64,000 bases of DNA, taken from NCBI RefSeq assembly GCF_029227915.1, contig NC_079885.1:23871001-23935000 (forward strand), read 5' to 3'. A program made the translations under genes and the position numbers. Below the pieces are notes generated by a model, which did not search any database, had not been told where the DNA came from, and worked only from the letters and a program-made list of their open reading frames with translations. Position 1 is the stretch's first letter. Each line of letters starts with the position of its first letter. Below, piece by piece: positions 22,966 to 32,126 of this stretch. Source of the DNA: Hydractinia symbiolongicarpus (Eukaryota; Cnidaria; Hydrozoa; Anthoathecata; Hydractiniidae).

Positions 22966-23760
22966 TAACATCAATTTATTGCCCAAACCAATAATCTCAA
23001 CAAACTTGACAAAGATCATTACAATAAATTATTAAACGATTTGGTTCGGTTACATCAAGAACGCTACCGTTAAGATAGACGAAAGAATAAATTTAAATGG
23101 AAAAAACATTGTGAAAGGAAAGTATATTGCCAACAGAATCCCCCAAAACAGTAACAACTTTTGCTTCATCACACTTAAAGATCATAAAGCGAACTTCTAA
23201 AACGTGGAAGCACAATGATAAACTCCACCAGTTAAGTCGTAGATTTAAAGTCTAGAGTTTTTGCTTCTCTAAGGAATTCTCCCAAAGACCCAATTCTTCC
23301 TTTTTCGAAGGAAATAATTGTCACATATGAACAAAACTTTGGAAAACTATTAATTCAGCAAAAAAAAGGAACTAGCTCGCATTAGTAAAGTAATCCTACA
23401 TAAAAGAAAAAGTCAATTATTCATATTGAATGCAATTTACATAAACTATGTCGGATTATACCGGGACGATGGTTTTGCATTTAAAGATACCAGCGGACCC
23501 GCGACAGAACCAATCAAAGAATGCGGTTTAAAAATTCTTATTGAATACAACAAGAAAATTGTGATTTTCTTAGACATCACGCTAAATCTTAACAATGAAA
23601 CTTTTAAACCATACAGCAAACCAGAAAACATAATTCAGCACATCCATACTCGATCCAACAACCCACCAAATGTCATTAAACAAATTTTAATCAAAATCGA
23701 ACAGCGCTTTTCCGAACATATTTTGCAAAGCTGCCCCAATGTATGATAAGACGTTAAAGG
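22966..23760 (+). pseudogene. Decayed reverse transcriptase with YRDDG box
   Basis: Frame-broken pieces in order: LDKDHYNKLLNDLVRLHQERY (about 22,990-23,070), CFITLKDHKANF (about 23,162-23,200) and, in one open frame (23,426-23,746), VGLYRDDGFAF, which contains the Y-x-D-D catalytic box, then IVIFLDITLNLNNETFKPYS. This order fits a cnidarian reverse transcriptase of the kind that left the relics at 13.4 and 55.0 kb. Several stops between pieces show it is dead. No endonuclease or LTR is seen. Confidence 0.55.
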
Positions 23761-23864
23761 AATCCAGACATGCTGTTAAACTGAAATACCCAAAACGAAA
23801 GAAGTCTGTTTTGTTTGTGGGGAAATAAAAAAGGAAAAAGGAAAATAATATGGTTCAATTCCCC

Positions 23865-24328
23865 TTATAGTGTAAACGTGTCTAGACAAAGACTTTCCGT
23901 AAACAAAGGAAGCTCCACAAAATATTTAATCGTAACAACGTAAAGGTTTCCTACAGCTGCACAAAAAACATGAAAGTGTATATAAATATCCATGTTGTAA
24001 CCCGATTGCGATTTTATTTCATAAAATTTCCGTCGATATAATGCTGAGTCATCCAACCCTATAGCGCTAGAATAAGCGCGACCCTGCGGGCCCCACATAT
24101 CCTCTTTTTCCAACCTTCGCTAGCGAGGAAAGACGTATCTTGTTTTGTTTACTAAAGGAAAAGGTATTTTATCTTTTATTATCCTAGCTAAACTAGAATT
24201 CTTGATAGAGTTAGCTTATAAAAGCAACTCTCCTAATACTCATTGACATATGTGATGAGTCATTTTGTGGTTAAAACATTTCTCGGGATGTGAAAACAAA
24301 GTTTTCTCTTATCTTCAGATTTTCAAAA
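23865..24328 (+). promoter_or_regulatory. Probable 5' terminal region of the DIRS element
   Basis: A non-coding ~460 bp ahead of the Gag ATG with a GC-rich island (GAATAAGCGCGACCCTGCGG, GGCCCCACATATCC) unlike its surroundings. DIRS elements carry inverted or split terminal repeats here, but the 3' end is missing, so the repeat cannot be confirmed. Confidence 0.35.
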
Positions 24329-25300
24329 ATGGCTAGCAATGTTACCGAGAATGAACCTACTAATGTTACTGAGAACGAACCTGTTTGTACTGGGACAGAA
24401 ATTAACACCAGTCAATCAGAGAAAGCATCCAGGAAGAGGGAAAACTCCCTTCCTGGGACCGACAGCACCGTCAGTGATCAATCAGAAGGGGATTATTGCC
24501 CACCTTTAAAGAAATTTGAGGTGGTTCCCTCAGAAAGAGAGTATAGTTATAATTTTACAGAAGATCAAAGAGACTATGTTGTTAAACATTTTGCAACGTA
24601 TATTAGTGATCATGATTTAAAATCTTGTATTTTAAATAAAAGTCCTGTCCCAGAGAATGTACCTGGCCCATCAAACTTGGACAGCTATCTGAGAGCATTG
24701 CTGGAGGAAAAGACCAAGTCCCCAGTTGTTGCAGAGGACAAGTCGAGTCAAAAAGTCCAACAAAAAATAACTGATGTTTTAGGGCCCTTGTCTAAAATAT
24801 GGTCATTAATGCAAAGGGCATTATCAGCTCAACCAGGTGAAATAGAAGTAGCTCTGGCGGAAGTGAATGAACTGGTAGAACAGTCGATTTTGCTGTTGGG
24901 ACAAGCGAACAATGCGGTGACATATTTGCGTCGTGTTCGTGTTTTATCTGCTCTCATGAAAGATACGAAAAGTAAACAATTGCTAAAAGAAAAATCTTCA
25001 TTGCTTTCCAACATGGGAGAGGATATATTTGGAGAAAAATTTCGGGATGACTGGTGCTCAAGCATGAAAACTAAGCAGAAGTGCCAGGAGCTTTTGAAAA
25101 AGGAATTCAAAGGAAGTTATACTCCCTTTCGTGGAGGCTCTCTCAACCGTGGAAGAGGTTCGAGAGGGCGTGGATATTTTGTCAGAAAAGACTACGGTTC
25201 TTCCAGTACAACAACCAGTTCCAACTCAGGAGGTAAGAATACTTTCAGTTTACAATTCACACCTGCCAGAAATAATGCAAGTGAGTATAAACCATGTACA
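24329..25300 (+). CDS. DIRS Gag-like protein
   Basis: ATG at 24,329 follows CAAAA. An acidic N-terminus contains a near-tandem NVTENEPTNVTENEP. The middle VLGPLSKIWSLMQRAL, SILLLGQANNAVTYLRR and GEDIFGEKFRDDW form the conserved DIRS Gag region. An Arg-Gly tract (NRGRGSRGRGYF) follows at about residues 280-295. The same frame stays open to 26,422, 1.1 kb past any Gag-like sequence and across the RT. The true end of Gag is not marked by a stop, so a Gag protein of up to ~697 residues is formally possible. It would bind element RNA in the particle. Confidence 0.7.
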
Positions 25301-26355
25301 TCCTCTAATAAGGTCCATGTTTTCAAACATAATTCCAAGGGTACCATTAGCAGGAAGGTTACAACATTTTGCAAAGAATTGGGAGAAATTGACACAAGAT
25401 CAAAATATTCTGTCTGTAGTAAAAGGGTATGTGATCCCATTCCTTTCTGTACCTCAGCAAAATCAAAAACCTCTGACTCCTCATATAAGTCAAGAGGCAA
25501 GGTTACTGCTAAACAACGAAGTATTAAGCATGGTACAAAAAGGAGCTATTCACAAAGTGAGTCATGTACCAAACCAATTTCTGAGCAACATGTTTGTGAT
25601 ACCAAAAAAGGACGGTGGAAATCGTCCGATAATAAACCTGAAACATTTGAACAGCTTCATACCATATTCCCATTTCAAGATGGAAAGTTTAGGGCTTCTC
25701 AGGGATCTGCTACAACAAAACGACTTGATGTGCAAAATAGACCTGAAGGACGCATACTTCTGCATACCAATAAGCAGTCAATCGAGAAGGTTTCTCCGGT
25801 TTCTTTGGGAGGGAAGCCTTTACGAGTTCCTCTGCCTGTGTTTTGGTCTGGGCCCAGCACCTTTGATCTTCAGAAAACTAATGAAGATTCCAATATCTCT
25901 TCTTCGAAGAATAATGGTGCGGATGGTAGTGTTTTTGGACGACATGTTACTGATGGCAAAAACTTTGGAGTCCATGCGGGTAGCAAAGGAAACATTGATT
26001 TTTCTGTTACAAAATTTAGGTTACATAATAAATCAGAAAAAATCTCAGTTGACACCAGTGCAGAAAATAGAATTTCTGGGACTTGTCATAGATTCGCAAA
26101 AGATGACCTTGTCTTTGCCACAGGACAAAATGATACAAATTGTAAAAAAGTGTACTCATTTGATTGCAAAGCCGGTAACAAATATCTTGGAATTGACAAA
26201 ACTGATAGGGAAACTAACTTTCACCACTCAAGCAGTTCTTCCGGGAAAGCTGCAGCATCGGTATCTGCAGTTTCAGCAAATAGAGGCTCTTCAAAAGACT
26301 CAGTCATATCAGTCTCAGATTGTTCTAAATTCACAGTCTCTGGAAGAACTGAAGT
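25131..26355 (+). CDS. DIRS reverse transcriptase (partial)
   Basis: Frame +1 relative to Gag, with no ATG near its start (it opens at a GTG), so expression by frameshift or fusion is likely. RT blocks in order: NMFVIPKKDGGNRPIINLKH, CKIDLKDAYFCIPIS, LCFGLGPAPLIFRKLMK, MVRMVVFLDDMLLMA (the catalytic F-L-D-D, near 25,925) and IEFLGLVIDS. The connection region (NILELTKLIGKLTFTTQAVL) follows. The real element sequence ends with LEELKWW at about 26,357, and the last ~28 codons to 26,441 are segment copy 2 read by chance. The RT core itself has no stops. Confidence 0.78.
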
Positions 26356-27580
26356 GGTGGAGGGTGCCTTTTTATGTGATTATTTTAATAACTTTACGAT
26401 TTTTTTCAATATACAATTTTAAATCCTTGACCACAATTTGAATTCTCCAGATACAAAAATATCCAAATCTCTCTTACCTCAAAGGTCCCCGATAAGGAGG
26501 GTGCCTATGTATCTGCTTTACTTTAGAAATCTTGTTATCTTCGTCTTTTCATCAAACTTGTATTTTAAAAACCGTTTAATAATCAACCTAAGAAAATCTG
26601 AAACAGGTTTTATGCAAAATATATGTATAAATATACATATTAGGCACCTGATAAAAAAAGAAATACATACATAGTCTAAATCTAAAAAAATAAGCCTTGT
26701 GAATAAAATATTTTTTTAAGAAACATTTGAGGCTTAAATTAACAAAATCTTATCAACACGAGGCTCAACTAAATACTTGCTTAAGTCACTAATTATTTTT
26801 AAGTCGACATCAGACAGACACTAATTATTTTTAAGTCGACATCAAACGGAAGTTTTTCGTGAATTTTGTTTTATCGCTTTCACAAGTTTCAATATTTTCG
26901 AGGAAGGCACATTGTAAAACTTTTCAATGATTTTCTATTTCGCACATGCTTGCAACAACTCCTTTCAAATGAAGGATTCGTTAAGAATATCACTAATGGA
27001 TTTAAAGGTATATTCCAGACTTGTTTTGTCAAACCTTAGTTCAGCTCTGCGTGAAAAGTGAAATCAAAATACTTTCTCTTGTTCTTCGAGGTTTTGATGG
27101 GTGATAGCCCAGTGATGTAACCACTGACAGTAGACGTTTCCAAAGAGAATGAGAATTTACGTTTAGGGGCAATGTTTCTATTAATGGATCGATATTTCGA
27201 ACTAGTGAGATCTCTGTATGTAGAATAAAAGTTTGAATTTAAAACTACACAGATATTCCCGTTTATGGCTAAAATCTGTAAAATCGATGTTGGATCGAGT
27301 AGAGATTTATTTACAAATTCAGAAATTAAAAATATTCGATTTCAATATTTAAAAAGTAGTCAGTCATTTAGAAAGTTAACAAAACGTATGGTGCAATATA
27401 TTACTTTTTGATGACATAACTACTTGTTTCTTTATTTGAATTCCACCGTTTGTTTTTTGAGAGAGTCTAAAGTCAGAATGTCAAGTATAAACAAAAAAAA
27501 ATGCACAAACATGAGGTCAGACTGAATGTTTGAGAGAGAATGTCAGGAAAGTATAGCAACTCAAGCGGGTGCCACAAAAT

Positions 27581-27611
27581 GTATGCTATACTGTGTTACA
27601 GTATAGCATAC
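27581..27611. repeat. Perfect 13-bp inverted repeat, copy 2 only
   Basis: GTATGCTATACTG, five bases (TGTTA), then CAGTATAGCATAC. Copy 1 (about 6780-6805) has only the right arm, so the left arm was gained in copy 2 or lost in copy 1. Confidence 0.75.
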
Positions 27612-27859
27612 AAAATAATTATATAATTTAACGCAGAGATAATATGGCAGCATCATGATCAGAATAATACAATGATACAACATTGGAAATGGCATTATCA
27701 AAATGATTGCTCAATACATATACGTGGTCAATGATGCCACCTGATTGTACCCAAATTGCTGAATTACATCAACTAGATTAGAGATGAATTTACCTATTTG
27801 AATCAAATATTCATGGAAGTTCTATGGCTTCCTTATACGAGTAGTATTGCTATTGCGTC

Positions 27860-28389
27860 AGAACAATATTCAACACAAACAAAAGATACGCAGTGTGACA
27901 TTATTGTCTATCACAGTAAGAATACTTTTGTACTTATCTTGGTTATTTTTGAAGATTAGCTGATGATACGAAAACAACGTCTCAGGATCATGTGTATCAT
28001 AGCTAATAGGTAATTGAGTTTCAGTTAAGCATATTATGTTAGATTGCCTTAAAAGTGAGTGATTTGCCAAATTTCTTTGCATGTTTCACAAATGATCTGA
28101 TATTTAATAGGTTTATGAAAGGAGGTAAAATCTGATTTTGTGCAACAGTAGCTCTCAATCTATCATATTCTGAGAAAACATTCAAATTACATGTGATAGC
28201 TTTTGGAGTTACTTCACCAGATATGTAAAGATTTTCAATAATTCGTACCGTACTTAAACCTACATAAATTTGACCATGACTGAACTGTCGTTGTCTTTGG
28301 AGTTCAAAAGATATTACCGCATTAGGAATTGTCAGACCTTGCACTTTCTGAACTGTGCACGCCCAGGCTAACAATAATGGAAACTGCAC
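27860..28389 (-). pseudogene. Helentron fragment, copy 2
   Basis: Helicase C-terminal motifs ([17 protein letters not shown] and [12 protein letters not shown]) run from 28,389 to about 28,130. The linker [19 protein letters not shown] follows and, after a stop and frameshift, [19 protein letters not shown] (about 28,045-27,980), the opening of an endonuclease domain. Better preserved than copy 1 over the helicase-endonuclease junction. Rep and the rest of the endonuclease are missing. Confidence 0.72.
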
Positions 28390-28399
28390 TTTTACTTAG

Positions 28400-28820
28400 A
28401 GTTATACTGGCTTCAATCATTTTCGCAAAGCGTCAACGAAAAACATTACTCCAACACCTAGGAGGAAGTTCTTCAAGGATATAATTATTCCTTACGCCGA
28501 GGCCAAGCGCTTGTCCCATGATATGGCAGCTGATCAACGAGCTTTAGTTATCATGGACGTCTTTACTGGACAGATGACGAGGGACGTCCTGAATCTGCTT
28601 GGTAAAAACAATATTTTCCTCACCAACCTCTCCCCAAACATGACCAAATATTACCAGCCCTTAGACCTTTCTGTAAATGGATTCGCCAAACAAAACATGT
28701 CCAATAAGTTAGTGAAGAATTGGATAAAGAAGTTCCGATTGACGAAATCGAAATTAAGTTTCGGTTGTCTCTGCTGAAGCCATTACACGCCGAGTGAATC
28801 ACCAACTTTTACAACGACAT
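28400..28820 (+). pseudogene. Tigger/jerky-like transposase relic, copy 2, part before BEL
   Basis: Same as copy 1 from the FFKDIIIP region through MDVFTGQMTRDVLNLLGKNN and QPLDLSVNGF. The last five bases, GACAT (28,816-28,820), are the left target duplication of the BEL element. The relic resumes at 47,144. Confidence 0.72.
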
Positions 28821-29090
28821 TGTTTTGAACATAAACGATGAAGATCCGTCTCGGAGATGGAGACCCGTCACGTCACATTAATTTTAATTGGGTTTTTATA
28901 GTTTTTTCGCGCACTTTTCACATTGCTTCTAATCTCTGTACGAATAGGACAAGCGTGTGGTAAAAGTGAGAATCGAAAATATCGTAGTTCTTGATTGAAA
29001 TCTTAACGTATAGAGTTTCTTCAAGCAGCAAAAGGGAAGCAAGCGCAGTAAACGACGCAATAGTTAGTGTTTCATGTTTTATTTTGTACG

Positions 29091-31595
29091 CTCGGGCAAC
29101 TTACGGAACGTCTGGAATTATTTCGGGTAAAGCACGTATATAACGCGTTTTTCAAAATTTTATACCGCGTTTTGCTGTTTGACGTGTTTGTTTTGACGTG
29201 GTGTTTTTGTGTATGACTACATCGATGATGAGCCAATTTTTTAAGTTTGTGAAGGAAGGCGCCGCCATCTTCAGGAAAGTGATGTTGACAAAGGTACCTG
29301 TAGTGATTACACAGAAAATCAAGGTTTGTTAAATTATTACTGATATATATTTAAACTACAAGTAAAAGCATAATTAAAATTATATATATATTTAATTAAG
29401 AATACCTGGAAATGTCGTAGATCACAGCGGATTAGCTAGCTAAAATAGTTGTGGGTGCAAGTCCCACCTCTGTACAAAAAGAGTAGCTTAATTAGAAAAG
29501 CAATTTAGCTAGTATTCTCTTAGATTAAGTATAGCCAGTAAGTAAATACATTAAAGGTTCCCTCCGACGTTTTAATGATGCTACCTAATTAAGTTCTTTT
29601 CATATAAGTATTTAAGAAAATAACATTCGTTTTTTACAGAAAAGTTTAGTACAGCAAAAAATTGTAAATAAACTTTCAAATTTTGAGCTACCTCACTTCA
29701 TGCGGCTTTATCATGCTCCAATTCTTCTCGAACTTTGAAATTCATAATGGCTGCATAATTGACGTCACAAGGACCATTTACATGAGCTTATCTTTGTCGT
29801 ACTGAATGATTAAAACTGCAAAAACGTAAAAAAACATTTCCAGTGCAAATCTTCTATTATAATTATTGTATATAAATAAATTTTATTAATTAAATTAAAA
29901 AATTTCTTCCTGGAAAAGTACACAATTACATGCACATATATACCTTGGATCCTTTTTCCATGTTATTTACTTCTTCCAATAACGCAGCTTTATCAAAATT
30001 TATTTTATTAGGGTCTGGGCTATGCCGCTTCTTTTTACCTAGTGCTGCATCTACTTCTCCACATTGATGTTTTTTTCCTAAAAATGTGAATATAAATAAT
30101 TAGTTTTTACAAAGAAAATTTGATATGAAAGAAAAAGAAAAGGAATGAGTAATGATTACCTATGATTCTCTGGAGAGCTTCATCCTTTATCTCAAAATAC
30201 TGGATTGATCGCGATTTTCTGTATGAACATGCAGACTGTCTGATCCTGAAAACAGTTTCCATTGCCTTGCCACTTTCGTAACATTTGCTTTCCAAGGACT
30301 TTTTTATTCTGCTGTTCCGCTGTCTAATTCCTTTTTTTTTCTGCAAATCAGACTTGGCCTCAACTAAATTTACAGATCTAATTAAATGTGAGGACTTTAG
30401 TGATGTCATTTTTTGTTGACTGTATTTCAAATGAGATGGTGAAAGAGCTGTCTCCTGTTTTTTTCTTATTCTTAGGTGTGTTCATTTTATTAGGTGTTAG
30501 CACTCACCAATTCTGTCCTGATGGGTGTCTTTATATCTATTGACTTGTTTGTATTTAAAGGTGTATTTATGTTCACTGCTTCTGGTGTATTTTGCTTGCA
30601 CACAATTGGTGTGTTTATAGACATATTTTTATTTAACGGTGTGTTTGTATTGATAGCTGTATTTGTAATACTGTCTAATGTGTTTGTTATGTCCAAGAAA
30701 ACTTTTTTTGATGTTTTATATTTTTTATTCCGGCGTCCAGTTGCAGTAGGAAACGTATTTTTTCCTCTAGTAGTAAAAAAGAACCATCCTTCACAATTAT
30801 GATTGTGTGTGTATTTTTTTCTACATTGCTGAATTTGTTCCAAACATCCCTGGAATAGTCCTTTAAGTACTTCACCCTGATATTGCCATGCATTTTCTTT
30901 TTCTAACAAAGGAAATAAGCTCTTTAGCCTTCCTGTTAAAGTGAGATTTCTTCAAGTTTACACAAGAAGGGAACATAGAAATAAAGGCATTGTATCTGAC
31001 ACCTTCATGGTGGTAACTTACACTCTGGATCTCACGTAACACCTCTCCTCGCATAAAGGCGCATTAAAAATAATTTGCCATGCAACCATGGATTGAATTT
31101 CTCTACCTCCAATTCCCGCTAAATATCCGCCATTTCTATTAAAAATTCTCCCGCGCGTTTTACATCTGCTGGCATCACGGAAAAGTTCCGACGCAGGCAC
31201 GGCAATAATGTCAAAACCGTGAATTTTTGCCGACACATTCTATTTCTGACAAATATTCTTGTGAAAGTCACGGAAAAGCATGATCGCACTATGCGCATAG
31301 GACTTACGACATATTTTGTTGACGTAATTCATCCACAAAATGATTACGAACGGTAAAAAAGCCGTTCAAAGATTGTCGTATTTATATTTTTCGAGATATT
31401 CGCGAAAAGAGGATTGTTCAAAAACCTTCAAATCGAGGCTGTGACGTCATAATATTTAATTTACATTTAAAACACCTTTTTTCAGGAAGCCCTAAAGTCA
31501 TGTTAACTATTGGACATCCATCTGTTATTGTGACTAGTACCCTTAAAGTGCGCCGATGAATTAACAAATCCCAGACGTTCCGTAAGTTGCCCGAG
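29091..31595. mobile_element. 2.5-kb TIR DNA element inserted in the left LTR
   Basis: Starts CTCGGGCAACTTACGGAACG and ends with the exact complement; about 25 bp of perfect terminal inverted repeat. The intact LTR sequence TGTACGTGTAATAG at 46,924 shows the target and gives a 2-bp duplication, CG. Neither the end sequence nor a CG duplication matches a superfamily I can name. The interior holds minus-strand exons of an unknown gene but no recognisable transposase, so it may be a non-autonomous element carrying other sequence. Confidence 0.82.
29944..31236 (-). CDS. Unknown multi-exon gene inside the TIR element
   Basis: Minus-strand open stretches with plausible splice sites: 31,236-31,018; 31,054-30,872 (ISMFPSCVNLKKSHFNRKA); 30,909-30,490 (LEKENAWQYQGEVLKGLFQG, CRKKYTHNHNCEGWFFFTTR, then a Thr/Asn-rich run of TNTPLN-type repeats); 30,430-30,160 (basic, KKKGIRQRNSRIKKSLESKC) ending at GTAATCATT; and 30,077-29,944 (GKKHQCGEVDAALGKKKRHS) ending at GTATATA. 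I do not recognise any domain. It may be the element's own DNA-binding protein or a captured host gene. Exon joins are tentative, and no ATG-to-stop model was verified. Confidence 0.35.
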
Positions 31596-32126
31596 CGTGT
31601 AATAGTATGTCTATAGACACAGGCTATATTTGAATTTATTTATGTTGTGCTTATCCTTTTTATCTTTGTATTTTTTCTGTTTGTATTTAAGCTATGAAAC
31701 GTCATAATCATACTGTACTAGACCGACCGATGTACCGTATTTTCTTCTACCGCCCCCGTGTGTTCGCATAGTTGCGTCTGCTTTCTTGTGTACCGTCCGC
31801 GCACAAAACATTTCATACAGTCGACGCTCGTTATCTCGAACTCCCAAGGGACCGAAAGAAAAGTTCGAGATAGCGGAGGTTCGACATAACGAGCGTATTT
31901 CATAAAAAGTTCGAGATAACGAGTTTTTCGAAATTTTTTGAAATTTTCAGAAAAGGGCAAGGGTCAGTAGTTCGGTCATAAGTATCTGTGGGCAAGCTTT
32001 TAAAATTAAAATTCACCTGAATTAAGGGTACTTGAAGGAACTGTTTGGTCAAGAAAGGGAAATGGATAATAAAGAAAACAGCATTTTGCGTACATGTATA
32101 CTTATTGTTGATTACAATTACATACA

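Larger units (their letters stand above)
24329..26355 (+). mobile_element. DIRS-like retrotransposon, 3' truncated
   Basis: A DIRS-type Gag frame followed by an overlapping reverse transcriptase frame. The element stops at 26,355, where RT sequence (SQSLEELKWW) runs into GAGGGTGCC of segment copy 2. The tyrosine recombinase, most of RNase H, any methylase and the 3' terminal repeat are therefore absent. Confidence 0.8.
28821..31810 (+). repeat. BEL left LTR, split by a TIR element
   Basis: LTR sequence is 28,821-29,090 and 31,598-31,810, about 483 bp. The 2505-bp TIR element sits between ATTTTGTACG and TGTAATAG, which are contiguous in the right LTR at 46,921-46,935. Confidence 0.9.

Noticed and set aside
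23865-24113. Minus-strand 82-codon ORF
   Set aside because: Falls in the probable DIRS terminal region and has no protein-like conservation that I can see.
29430-29475. tRNA-like 3' half (GTGGGTGCAAGTCCCAC)
   Set aside because: A T-arm-like stem is present, but no acceptor pairing, anticodon stem or proper A box can be arranged around it.
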